In this document: positions 45,340 through 56,094 of the stretch, piece by piece
Layout of the letters: each line of letters starts with the position of its first letter
Numbering within the stretch: position 1 is the first letter of the stretch
Source: Diphasiastrum complanatum
Taxonomy: Eukaryota; Streptophyta; Lycopodiopsida; Lycopodiales; Lycopodiaceae
Length of the DNA stretch: 64,000 bases
Direction: 5' to 3'
NCBI GenBank assembly: GCA_029204225.1
Contig: CM055099.1
Location: 41,596,131 to 41,660,130, forward strand
Made by a program: the position numbers and the translations under genes
The notes under the pieces: model-generated
What the model saw: only the letters and a program-made list of their open reading frames with translations
Database searches by the model: none
Told to the model about the DNA's origin: nothing

Positions 45340-46593
45340 TACAAATTTAGATTAAGCAGACAATGAGATTGGATCTAGATTTTTTAAAAAACTATTTCAG
45401 ATTAGATCTGCTAGATCTATTCCACTTTTCAAGAATCTGATTCTATATGATGAAAAACATTTTGAAATTCGATCAATCGATACTTCTCAAAAATGATAAA
45501 TCTCTCAAAATCCAATTCTAAATATATCAAATTTGATCCAAATTTTGATAGACTTGATCTGGAAAATCAGGAACTAAAAATAGGACTGGCGAAGGTTCAC
45601 TAGGCGAAGGTTGGCTCGGCGAAGGTTCAACAATGCTATTTTGGAAAAAAACTCTCTGAACACTTTTCTGGCAATTTCTTGGGAAATAACCTTCGCCAAC
45701 CTCTTAGGTGAAGGATCTAACACAGATACAACTATGGAAAATCGGGTGAAGGTTTCTGACACAAGAATTTATAGTTTCTGTAGTCTGACGAGAGTAAAAT
45801 TCAAGAATTTCTGTGATCAAGAATTTCTATAGTCTGACGAGGGTAAAATTCAAGAACTTTTGATCAAGAAGAATCTTTGTCGAACTCAAAAATAGTATTT
45901 TACTATAAATAAAATGTTCTGGAATCTCGGCAAAGGTTCTGGCGAAGGATCAAGAGTAATACTGGTGTTTTTTGCAAAAAAGTGACTTTTTGACAAAAAT
46001 ATGGCAATATGACAGCTGATCCTCTGAAAATCTTTCTATTTTTGGTATTATTCTTCGTTGACCTAGCAGTAGATAGATCTGAATCACACCTAAGCACAGT
46101 GAATCGGGCAAAAGTTATTTTTTTGTATTTTTAGGGTTTTGCGGATTTTTTGGTGTTTTTTGAAGGTTTTTTTGATGTTTTTGGAAATCTGCTAGGAATT
46201 AATCTTCGCCCTTCAAACTGAAGATTTTGTAAACAAAACCAAAGGTGTATGCAACTCGGCGAAGGTTTCCTGAAAGAGGGTAAAAATTTATCAGTTCTGA
46301 TGACTCTTTTTGTCTCTTTTTTGAGCAAATCTGACAGATTTGACCGATTTTCATTTTTGTTTTCTGATATCTCAGATCCAAATGGATCTTAAGATTGGTG
46401 ATCTGAATAGCTTTCCCTGTTTAACAATCAGATTAGATTTCAAACAAGCCAATCCACTCAAATCAAACAAAATCAATCCCAAACTAGCCCTAAATGCAGA
46501 TCTAACACTATTCATGCCACGACAAGATGCCTAATGCAAGCTAACCATCCAACAATCATGCTGCAAACTGAAAATTGGCGTAGCTCCTCGATG
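45340..46593 (-). repeat. Gypsy K leader with iterated GGCGAAGG motif
   Basis: About 1.25 kb without a gene. GGCGAAGGTTC and variants (GGTGAAGG, AATCTTCGCC) occur roughly nine times between 45588 and 46275, for example three in a row at 45588-45626. More copies lie near the other end of the element (40345-40590). Leader text near 46390 (CAGATCCAAATGGATC) is shared in reverse with gypsy L at about 47920. Confidence 0.72.
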
Positions 46594-46936
46594 AACATGA
46601 GGAGCAACTCGAGTTGGTCCCTTCTTATATTAGAGAGGAGGAACCTGGCCTCTGAATCCTATTGGTCCAGTCTTGCCTCTCTTTTTATTCAAATTCAAAA
46701 AAGTGTGAGAACCATCAAAATTGGAGGGAAACCCAATTTTATTCACTAACTTGACATTTAGGCCCTGCGACATTAAAAGTCCCGCAAAAAGGCCTAAAGT
46801 CCTTTTATTTTCTTTCCGATTAATCAATCAAATAACTATGTGATCATCGAGTTGGACTTACACACGCAGGGTGCCAAATCCCTCTCACTTATTAACTAGG
46901 GTTAGGATTGCCTTGGGATCCACAAATCCTCCAACA
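46594..46936 (-). repeat. 5' LTR of gypsy K, truncated
   Basis: On the minus strand starts TGTTGGAGGATTTGTGG and follows the 3' LTR for about 340 bp. It is then joined to GAGCTACGCCAATTTT, which in gypsy L lies just behind the PBS. Half of the LTR and most of the PBS were therefore removed by one deletion. Confidence 0.8.
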
Positions 46937-46941
46937 AAGCA

Positions 46942-47688
46942 GGTTGGTCCTCTTATGGAATCGATAGGAAATATCCTTGCTCTTCTTCTTTCTTTCTCCA
47001 TTTCTCATGTTTTCTTTGGATTTGCTAATTGTTGGATTTGATGCTTATTGTGATTGATCATTCTTGTGAAAAACTAGCAAGTCACATGTGTGGGAAAACC
47101 ACAAATGTGATAATGACTTTCTCTAAGCTTTGTGATAGCACCTAGATGACAATCAGAGTGAAATTCAAAATCTAACACTTTGGACAACTAGCACTCTATG
47201 CATTTATGGTATCTCGAGTTTCTACTAGCCCAAGTTTGGCTATTTCATTATCTAAATCTACATGCATGTCACATATGACAACTAGACATGATTGCACGAG
47301 ATGTAGCTCAAGTTTCTACAAGGCTAATTTTGATATTTACAACTTGTAACACTACATGCAAGATGAAAATCTTCATCAACCTCAATAGTCAAGTTGGATG
47401 GCTTTTTTATTTTCACAATTCTTATGGTTTTTGTGAGAGAGAAAGGGAGAGAGAGAAGAGTAAGTCTCTATCATTGTTGTGGATTTAGTGTTAATGGTTG
47501 TAGTGTTAATGGATCTTAGTGTTATGCTTAGTGTTAGATATGGATCATAAGCACATGCTTGATTATGAACTATGCTATCGCACTCATGGGAACGAACCTC
47601 CGCATGACAACTAGTTAATCCTCTTCATGTCCTTGATGCTTGTGTGCTTGGATCTAGGGTTGAGGGTGGATAGGAAATACCTACTACA
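46942..47688 (+). repeat. LTR of gypsy L, second part
   Basis: Continues LTR L after the K insertion: TCCTTGCTCTTCTTC and TTTGGATTTGCTAATT match K 3' LTR text. Interrupted at 47065-47417 by a solo LTR. It ends CCTACTACA. Confidence 0.78.
47065..47417. repeat. 353-bp solo LTR in LTR L
   Basis: Starts TGTGAAAAACTAGC and ends TTATTTTCACA, with 8-bp inverted ends TGTGAAAA/TTTTCACA and the target duplication ATTCT at 47060-47064 and 47418-47422. Two inner modules (TCTCGAGTTTCTAC and GCTCAAGTTTCTAC) resemble LTR B in reverse complement, so it is a short relative in minus orientation. Confidence 0.8.
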
Positions 47689-47691
47689 ATT

Positions 47692-48127
47692 TTGGCACTG
47701 TTTTTGGGGAGCTACGCCAATTTTGTCATTCTATAGCATGTACTTGATTGATGGATGAATGTTAGCTTGGATTTAGGCATCTTGTTTTGGCATAATAGGG
47801 TTAAAATTGTATTTTAGGGTTAAGTTGGGAGAGATCTTTCTTGATTTGTGTGGATTTTTTTGTTTGAAATCTAATTTGATTATTGAGAAGGGGAAACCAG
47901 ACAGATCACCATTCTTGAGATCCATTTGGATCTGAAGAAATCAGAGAAAACAATAAAAATCATTCATTTCTACCATATTGGTGAAAAAGAGAGCAAAATC
48001 GTCATCAATCTTGATAACTTTTTGTTTCTTTGCAATCAACCTCCGCCGACTTGTAGGCAGTACTGCCTTCATACAGATAATCTTCAGTTTGAAGGGCGAA
48101 GGTTACATCCCAGCCGATTTACAAAAA
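47692..48127 (+). promoter_or_regulatory. Primer-binding site and leader of gypsy L
   Basis: TGGCACTGTTTTTGGGGA, three bases after the LTR end, resembles the plant Asp-tRNA complement with several mismatches. The leader behind it matches the K leader (46130-46560) in reverse orientation and stops at about 48127. No ORF. Confidence 0.65.
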
Positions 48128-48785
48128 TAGATAGGTAAGTTGATCTTCCAGATGCATAATCTGATTGCGTGACTTGGTCTAAAATCTAGTGATGAGTGCT
48201 TCCCACATCTCTCTTGCGTTAGAGAATAGAAAGATCAAGGGTGATGTTATCTTTGATGGAAGAAAATATGACTGCTATTGTTTTGTCATTCTTTTCTTTC
48301 CACTCATGAAGTTCTTTGTCTGTGTTGGCAGACATCTCTTCGGTGCCCTCCACCCATGGCCATAAAGCTTCTTCTCTCAAGACGAGAGAAGTCTTGACTT
48401 TTCAGGCCAAGAAATTTGATTGGTCTGCTTAAAGGACTGTGCAAATCTTCGATTGGATGCTGCTGATTGAAGCCATAGTTTCAATAACCAAGCTATGATA
48501 AATCTTAATACTTTGATAACACTGTTGGGATGTCAAGCTGAGACTTTTTGCAGCAGCTCTAGTACCACTATTGGGATGGTCCACAGAGAGACGCTTGTTG
48601 CGTAGCTCAAATACCACTGTTGGGATGTAGAGAATCTCGATGTGGAAGCTCAGATGAGTTGATCCTTGTAGCTGTAGCTACTACTCCATACTACGATCAA
48701 TCATCTTTCGAGCTAACACTACTTAGCATTGCTCAAAATACCTCTTTCGAGTTATCCTCATATATATAACTTCTCAGTTTTCTGA
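48128..48785 (-). mobile_element. Copia M: 5' LTR end, PBS modules and gag start, minus strand
   Basis: On the minus strand: a TATA box (plus 48760-48768, TATATATA), the LTR end CATCCCAACA at 48618, then a PBS-like TGGTATTTGAGC one base later (48605-48616). A second LTR-end/PBS-like module follows (CCCAATAGTGGTACTAGAGC, about 48550-48575). Gag of UBN2 type is readable in shifted frames from about 48480 to 48130 (MSANTDKELHEWKEK, then MWEALITRF), ending at the gypsy L junction. The 5' edge of the LTR is unclear. Confidence 0.65.
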
Positions 48786-50300
48786 AGATTTTTACTTAAA
48801 AAAAGGTATATGCTTGTGTATAAAATTGATTTACCAAACCTGAATCGGTCTCTAAAATTGAAATTGAGAGATAAAAATAAGTACTTTCAAAAGCACATTT
48901 GCACAAGGGGAATGTAAAAATAGAAAAAAGCGAAAAACTATCAAGTAACTTAGGGAACGTTCCAAATAAGCCATCTGTTGGTGGTGAAAAAGCTAGAAGA
49001 TTTTTGTCCAATCACACTAGAAAGTCTTCTACCGTGACATACAATGTTTTAAAAGACATTGTTGCAATATCAAATGACTTTGAATATATTGGCAACACAA
49101 GATTAAGAAAAGTTGCAGTATGGCACTGATTGGCATATTGCAAAAAGAGAAATTATTTGAAAAGGACACTGCAAGTTTACAAAAATACTACTAGATATTT
49201 GTCAAATTGATAGTAGAATGTTGGGGAAGGATCATGTTACCCACTATATGGTAACTCAATATTTGTTTTTGTGGACAAAGAATACAACATTAAAACATCA
49301 TATATTTGATTTCTAATATATGCATTTTATTGGATGCATCATATTCTATTACATCACACAACATTTTTGCAAAAGAATATGAAAGTATGAGCATATGGTC
49401 TTCTCAAGTTATGGAAAAATCACATTGGCAAGCTAGAGGAGCTTTTCATCAAGCAACCAACACCATGGAGGATATAATTCAAAAAGATGTTATTTATATC
49501 AATTATTTCAATGGTTCTACAAGAGAGCACAATTTAGATATCAAATCAAATGTTCAACGAATCTCATTTCATTCAAAAAGGCATTTCAACATGTGAGGAG
49601 ACATAGTTCATCCAATATTTTGCAAGAACATAACCCAATATTTTTATAGCTATAACCCTCTTGACAAAAATGATTTTATATGTACTGTTGGGATATCTAT
49701 GTCCATCACAAAAAACAAGACAATGCCTTTATGGCCATTACTATAGTTGCTACTTTTGAATAAAATTTATCATGTTGGATACAAATTTCATTATGTACAA
49801 AGTATTTAAGGTAATAGCACCATGTTGAATTTTTTTGCCCAACAACATTTTGAAAACCTCCTCTTCTCGCAGCAAAATCATCAAGTTCAATTGTGTCCTG
49901 TAATATAAATATGAAATCTTGTAGCCATCTTAATTCTGATATGATTCTCAGTTGATTAGATTGCTAAAAATGATTATGATGGAATAATAAAATGAATATT
50001 ATCATGTCATGCTTGTCATACTTCAACAATCCTATCGCATGCCCAACATGAATACTTGTCATTGCCTTAAAAAAAATGTATTTCTCTGAAGGAGGGTATC
50101 TATCTTCTTTGAAACTCAATGAACTCCTCCTCACTAGTGTGAAGTTTTTAGCACGTGTGAACCTCACCACACACCCTACAAGATCTTACTGAGGTGTTGT
50201 GATTGCACAAGATTGATCAAAGAACAGTATGCTTGAAAAATCTAAGGCAAGGGCACAATGGCATACATCTGATGAAAAAAATCTAACTCTTCACTATGAG
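48786..50300. other. 1.5 kb without recognisable gene
   Basis: AT-rich. Two short plus-strand frames, 48899-49129 (76 residues) and 49306-49596 (96 residues), have ordinary amino-acid composition but match nothing I know. They may be remnants of an unidentified element. No repeat, LTR or RNA gene is evident. Confidence 0.4.
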
Positions 50301-50321
50301 AGATGAGACATTTCTGAAATA

Positions 50322-51213
50322 TTTGAGATCGTTGACCTAGGAGAAGCTAAAATCTATCTAGGCTTGCAGATCGGGAGAGACTTTGAAGGTGGTAAGTTGT
50401 ATCTTCACCAACAAGAGTACATTCAAAAGATCATTGAAGACTTCAACATGCTCGAATGCAAAGGGGTGCATACTCCCATGATACATGGAACAATACTGAG
50501 CAAGGCAGTCCGCAGACTCTCGAGGAACAGGAACAAATGGCCAAAACACCCTATCATAGACTGATTGGATCATTGTTATATCTAGTAGACAACACCAGAC
50601 CTGATATAGCGTTTGCAGTATACAGGCTGAGCCAATATAATTAGAACCCAGGATCGTTGCATTGGAAGTTGGCAAAGAGAGTACTACAATATCTCCAGAA
50701 AATGAAAGACTATGGACTGTGTTATTCGAAGGAAACTGGATTTCACATCGAATCTTACAGTGACGCAAGCTGGGCATCCATAAAAGATGATAGCAAAAGT
50801 ATTTTAGGAGGTTGTACTCTAGCATCCGGTGCAGCCATACTCTGGATAAGCAAGAAGCAAACAACAATAGCTCAATCTTCCTGTGAAGCGGAATATGTAA
50901 CAGCAGCCAATATGTGACCTGGATTAAACAGATGTTAGAAGGATTTGATGAATCTATTTATGAACCTTATGTCTTGTTAATGGATAACAGTTCAGCAATC
51001 TACCTTACGAAAGATCCTGTATTTAACTCGAAAATGAAGCACATAGCTATCAAGTATCATGTGATTCGGGACTTAGTCGAGAAGAAGATACTGAAGACAG
51101 TCTTCATACCCACAGAGGAAATGACAGCTGATATCTTTACGAAACCACTCAGTAAGGCTTTGTTCGAGAAGCATCAAAGACAACTGGGGTTAATCCAACT
51201 ACCCACTTTGTGA
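50322..51213 (+). pseudogene. pol: Copia N RT C-terminus and RNase H
   Basis: Text begins in the RT thumb (VDLGEAKIYLGLQIGRDF) and runs through IQKIIEDFNMLECK. A frameshift follows near 50480, then TRPDIAFAVYRLSQ, a TAG at about 50641, and RNase H with Asp (SYSDASWAS), Glu (QSSCEAEYVTA), a TGA at about 50916, Asp (LLMDNSSAIYL), KHIAIKYH and MTADIFTKPLSK. A natural TGA at 51211 is followed by the PPT GAGGGAGC and an LTR. The lineage differs from A, B and F. The upstream two thirds are missing. Confidence 0.85.
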
Positions 51214-51219
51214 GGGAGC

Positions 51220-52175
51220 TGTAGAACAACTGATCGAACAGATCTTAATTCTACTAACAAAGCGCACAGTTTATTTGACAAAGGATGAGAAAGAAGCAAA
51301 TGCGAACTTGAAACTTTTTTATTCTTGATCAACCTCGAAGGATTCGTGAAATTTGTCTTGCAGTCAATTCAAAAGATTCGCAAAGCAATTTCTTGTAGAA
51401 GCTCGTGGTTTTTCTTGTTGAAGTTCGAAAGATTTACGAACAGAATCTTGTCGCAAAATATTTAGTTTTTTGTTCAAATCTCAGACGTCACAGAATTGTC
51501 GCAAACAATTCGCGAAATCTTTTGAACTGTTCTCCAAGGTCACCTGTTGCAAAACTATTGCGAACGGTTTGCAAAATATTCTAGATTTCTTCAAGCTCAA
51601 GAATTGTCATCTGTCATGAACAATTCGCGAAAGACGAAAATGTTGTGAAGAGACAAGTGTCGCGAACAATTCGCAAAACACGAAGCTGAGATGAAAAGAT
51701 GGACTGTCACGAATAATTCACGAACAGAATTTATTCGATCCTGGAAACAGAACATCTATTTGAATATCAACCGTCATGAACGGTTAGATATCTACTATTA
51801 CAACATTAAAAGGCCAAAAGACCTGTAAATAAAAGGCCAAAAGGCCTATCTTGTAGCAATATAAATACATGTGCACTACTCGCCGTAACACACTCACTCA
51901 ATCAGAGACACAATAGCGAGATAAGACAACAAGAGATGTATATTGATGAATCAGATTCAGAGTTATAAAAATTTATTTATTTTTAATCGATAGTTTCTTA
52001 TTGTCTAAATTGTCTTGAGTTGTCTCTTACTTCCGCATACAAATTCCGCACACACATTCAATCAGAACTAATACTGTTTTATTAGTACATAGATCAGGAA
52101 TATAGACCCGATTGAAGAAACTGATATTAGTTTGATTTATTCAAACTATCATCGTGTTCTCTGTGGCAGAATAAT
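51220..52175 (+). repeat. 3' LTR of copia N with iterated CGAACAATTCGC
   Basis: Begins TGTAGAACAACTGATCG. Between 51400 and 51780 the inverted word GCGAACAATTCGC and variants occur about eight times. TATA box TATAAATA at 51860-51867, followed by a CACTCACTCAATCAGAGACA start-region style. The 3' end is estimated (a TTCGTACA lies near 52188). Confidence 0.7.
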
Positions 52176-52811
52176 TACTATTTTTCGTACATCTGGTTCA
52201 TGAACTACAAATAATCAATAAATGACATTATTCATTTCATTTCATCTGGATCCAGATCCTTCGTGGATGCTAGAAAGATGGCTTCATCTTTTGAAGGTAC
52301 ATGCTGCAATAGTTTGAAAGGTTCACTCCGTGCGTTGTCTCCATCATTAGAATAGTATTTCCATTGCATGTTTGGCTCACCATTCATCATTTGAAAACAA
52401 AAATAGTGAGGATTGGTGTGTCCTTCTAAGTTGTCATTTCCTTGAGCAATACAAGGATCTATAAATTGTTTCCAGTCTACCATTCATTCCAGTATTTGTA
52501 CTTCAGTACTTTCGATATGACCGCCACCTATCTTTTCACCAATTCGTCTAGCATATCTGGCATTGTGTGAACTAATTTGGACTTCAAAGCCCTAAATATG
52601 ACACTAAAAACCTGATCTATGTCTTCATGTGTGTGGCCAACCAAAAGAAATCTCATTTCTCCCATTTGAAAGATGTTATGTGCCACTAACATACAACAAA
52701 GACCAAAATAAATTTGTTCTTGTTCTCCCTCCAACAATTGTTAGCCTGAATATATAAGATTGGAGGTAAGTTACCATGTGATGCTTGTACCTTTCTTATT
52801 GCTCGCATTAT

Positions 52812-53634
52812 TGTGAAAAATGCAAAAATAAGGCTCTTGGTAGAGGCCAAAAATCTTGTATATAGGATAGACACACATGTGTGGAGCCTGTTCCCACGTG
52901 TGAAACTAGTGTACTTTTCATGTACCATAATCATATATGTTGTACATATTTAATTCAAGTTCTAGTGGCTAAAATGGCCAAAAACTAGTTTTCTAGAGAT
53001 ATGACACATGGCACCAATCTATTGATTGCATGAGCCAAATATTTTGAATAGGTGTCACATCCCATGTGTAGAGGACAGCTCACACATGTGGAATTAGCTG
53101 AAGTAGGCGATTTTTTACTTCTATAAGATTTCCATGAAGATCTCCATATAGTAGGAAATTAGACCAAAAATGCCCAAAATAGAAAATTTTGATCCAAGTG
53201 TCAAATTGCATGATGGTGACAAGGCATCCTCACACGTGTGAGATCTGATGCATGATCAGTACCTCAAGCTCCAAGAAGTGTATATATAGAGGCTTATTTG
53301 GCCATAATCAATGTGAGACACCAATCTTGGTTTTGGAAGCAATTTTGAGTGATTCCCTCCATTTGTCTACATTTGTTTTGATTGTTTTGAGGTTCTATCA
53401 ATGTGTACATGATTTTCAGGTTGGAGTCCATACTCAGACAATTTTTCACACTTGTGAAACTAGAAAGTACACCTACCTTCAATTAATGATTGTTCTTGTT
53501 AGGATTTTGTGTCTAGAATTGATCTAGATTGATCTTAATCTCAAGTAGATTCATAGATCAAGTAATCTAACAACCAATCCCTCTTGAGGGTTAGATTAGG
53601 ATCCACTCTTGGTCCTTTTTGTACTTTTTGCACA
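52812..53634 (+). repeat. Solo LTR (family C2) in the DUF7869-like gene
   Basis: 823 bp, TGTGAAAAATGC to TTTTTGCACA, with target duplication ATTAT at 52807-52811 and 53635-53639. It is a close relative of 4452-5283. Removing it joins VVTSII to MRAIRKV of the minus-strand gene. Confidence 0.9.
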
Positions 53635-54239
53635 ATTATTGATGTGACAACTTGATTGCTATCATGAGCATGCAACGTATCAATCCAAACATCACACAAC
53701 AACTTGAATCCATGATACCCCACAAACATGTGTTTTCAAAAATTAATTCCCCTCTAATCTGGGAGGAGTCTTATTAAAATGGGATAATGTTGTTGTATTT
53801 TGATCCATTCCATCAATGATAAGACACAAAGACTACTCAGAATGGGATCTTGACTCTTCTTTCCAATATGCATACAATTTTCTGGAATTGAAAACATGAT
53901 GTAGATGACGACCTCTCAAAGCAATATAGCGATCATGCATCCTAGCATCAGCAGTTGTCTCTATTGCATTTTTAAGGTCGTCACATGTTTTGCATTTGTA
54001 CATTCTTTGTCTTGTTGGAGTCTTGACATGTTCAAACTCTTGTTTCCACATCTTGTACAATGTGGATCTTGCAACTTTAGAAATACACGCATCTTTAAGA
54101 TGTGTGTTTATAGTTTTGAAGACATCATGCATGCCGAGTGGGAGATGATGTTCGCAAATAACAACGCCATCTTTTGATTTATGTTGAAGATGTGGCTGAC
54201 AAGCATAATCAGTTATTGCAGATATTCAAATGTTTTTTT

Positions 54240-54540
54240 CATAAACGAGAAATGTCAAACACAATGTTTGATATCTTGAAGGAACCCAAGTGGTGCTTCA
54301 AACCTACATTGGATGGTAAAGCTGTATGCATAAAAGCATATCAAAATCTGTTGGGAATCTCCCATGGAATGTTTTGGCAAATAATTACTGAGGCACGTTA
54401 TTTCATTGTGTACAAGTTTCATGGAAACCCCGACACATTCAAGCAATTTGGACACTCTTCAAAAGGGCTAGTCCTAATGCATGAAATTTTGGAAAAGCAC
54501 GCGTTGCCTCACTCCTCGTTTTCTCCACACACCTAGTCGC
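54240..54540 (+). pseudogene. Inverted segment of the DUF7869-like gene
   Basis: The plus strand encodes DGKAVCIKAYQNLLGIS, HGNPDTFKQFGHSSKG and MHEILEKHALPHSSF up to 54536. In DUF7869-type proteins a VC..AF..LGIS part and a following YAE..G.P.P-like part precede the LP......H..Y part, which here is on the minus strand from 54230. The plus segment therefore belongs in the middle of the minus gene but points the other way. Confidence 0.6.
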
Positions 54541-55554
54541 AAGTCTTCACATTCTTTGTAGGTGATTTGTCAAATCACAACTTACTACAACATGGTTGCA
54601 TCAATGTTTCTCTTCAATTTTTTGACGTAAAACATATTTTGCTTTCTTTAGTGCAACATAAACAAGCACACGCTTTCTTTTGAAACTCTGAGGAGTTCCA
54701 ACGGATGTTGGACATACTTGAGGCTCTCTTTGTAGATCCTAAAAACCTTCATCTACTTGTAACCATCTTGATCTTGTAGGATCGTTTGTCATATTAGCAT
54801 CACGTAATATGTTGCTTGTGTAATCATGTTCATCGAAATCGAATTTCGAAAAATCTAAATTACGGCGAGTGGATGCATTTGCACTTGCCAAAATTGATGA
54901 ATTCGGTGTACGTTTTGTTTGAATGCCAATTTAAAAATGATGTCTTTTATTTTTGTTGTTATCAACAGCCTCTCCAACATCCTCCACACCTATAAGAATA
55001 TCCGAGTTGTTTGCTGATGCAGATGTATTATGAGTAACCACATCCTCGACATCGGTTAAGATATCCGAGTTATACATTGATCTTGACATATTATGACTAT
55101 GAGAAATATCTTCGATTCCTATCAAGATATCTGAGTTATAGCTACTTGTCAATGATCTTGTTGGATTGCAGTCGGTGGATCTGTTTTTGACATCTTCTAC
55201 ACCACTTACATAATCTGAATTATATACTGATCTTGTCGACGTTTTTTGGATGCTACCCCTTTTTGAACCACCAGGCTGGCGGCCCAACATTTTATTGATG
55301 TTGCTCCTTTTTGAACCATTAGAATAATATGTAAAACACTCACTTAATGGTTCAGTAAACGATACATGTTTTCTCTTTTTAGAGTGCAAAGACAGTTTTG
55401 ACAAATACCTAATCATTGTTTAGTTTTGTTTGTAGAAAGGGTCTCCGTCATTTGCCATGGCATTTGCAATATGTCCTTATATTGTAATTGAAGTCAACTT
55501 CACGATAACAAGCAAGTTTTTTTTACTAGGATAGTAGCCTTTGAATTTAACAGT

Positions 55555-55839
55555 TCAAACTACTACTCCTTGAAAATCCATACAATCAACGACGTCATCA
55601 ATGTTGTATAATGGACAGTTGGCAAGAACGAGTTCATTCATGTCAACAATATCTGCATTATCCCACAAGATTTTTTTTGCAATGGGATCGATGGAAATAT
55701 AGCTGTGAACTTCTCCTAGGCGATCAAATTCACCATGAGGGTATGGCAAGGGACGATCCATTTTAAACACCTTTGAAATTAGGACCACACTTTTATTCGT
55801 ACCAACTTTTCTAAAAACCACATGTTCCGTTTGATTCAA
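55555..55839 (-). CDS. Hypothetical 94-residue ORF
   Basis: Open frame MNQTEHVVFRKVGTNKSVV... with acidic residues and HGEFDRLGEVHSYISIDP. I recognise no family. It is directly upstream of the DUF7869-like gene on the same strand, so it may be another piece of the same locus or a transposon C-terminus. Confidence 0.35.
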   Translation of the reverse strand: MNQTEHVVFRKVGTNKSVVLISKVFKMDRPLPYPHGEFDRLGEVHSYISIDPIAKKILWDNADIVDMNELVLANCPLYNIDDVVDCMDFQGVVV

Positions 55840-56094
55840 CAGTTAAGACATTTCCAAATGCAACCGTCTCTTTCCAAAACAATAAAACAATTGGAACATC
55901 TTTTCTTGAGCAGTCCATGTAGTGACCCTGAAAAAATAATATAGGTACACTTTATATTAGGATTTGCAATGCTATTGAAAGTATAATTAGCAATATTATG
56001 AAACTGTAGTAAATAGTGCCAAATAGCTATTGAGAGTAAAATTAACAAAATTATTATAAAACTGTAACAAAATTATGAAACAGTAGCCCTTAGA

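Larger units (their letters stand above)
38952..46936 (-). mobile_element. Ty3/gypsy element K, minus strand, nested in the LTR of L
   Basis: Flanked by AAGCA on both sides. On the minus strand: truncated 5' LTR (46936-46594), leader with iterated GGCGAAGG, gag, protease, spacer, RNase H, integrase, a 1.3-kb region holding an antisense ORF, a sense extra ORF, and the 3' LTR (39672-38952). RT is deleted: MDEQILDHMDP of the pre-RT spacer joins CNTGRIARW of RNase H near 43190, whereas D keeps about 1.1 kb between the same landmarks. Confidence 0.88.
38585..48127 (+). mobile_element. Gypsy L remnant (5' LTR, PBS, leader) split by gypsy K
   Basis: The 5' LTR begins TGTTGGAGGG at 38585, is cut at 38951 by K, resumes at 46942, and ends CCTACTACA at 47688. 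An Asp-tRNA-like PBS and about 420 bp of leader follow, ending at about 48127 against copia M. K has the same kind of LTR, PBS-adjacent text and leader, so L and K are the same or sister families in opposite orientation. No coding part of L is present. Confidence 0.75.
52230..55416 (-). pseudogene. DUF7869-like gene, minus strand, broken
   Basis: Reading on the minus strand: an N-terminal low-complexity region (55416-54931) with four or five YNSD..GVEDV repeats about 21-24 residues apart; a conserved-looking part to about 54700; then an inverted segment (entered separately). From about 54230 come LPLGMHDVFKT, a cysteine pair (CKTCDDLKNAI) and GFKLLCDVW (53729), followed by a solo LTR. It resumes with QANNCWRENKNKF and LLVGHTHEDIDQVFS (52800-52600), the most typical DUF7869 signatures, and a C-terminus with DWKQFIDPCI and HTNPHYF to 52232. 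In the family the first motif is usually DNC; here it is NNC. Biochemical function is unknown to me; the gene may itself derive from a transposon. Stops and frameshifts show it is inactive. Confidence 0.7.

Noticed and set aside
49306-49596. 96-codon ORF as a possible host gene
   Set aside because: No motif, no homologue I recognise, and it lies in AT-rich sequence between retroelement fragments; recorded only within the unrecognised stretch.
52812-53634. Intron within the DUF7869-like gene
   Set aside because: The interrupting DNA has TG...CA ends and an ATTAT duplication and matches 4452-5283, so it is a solo LTR, not an intron.
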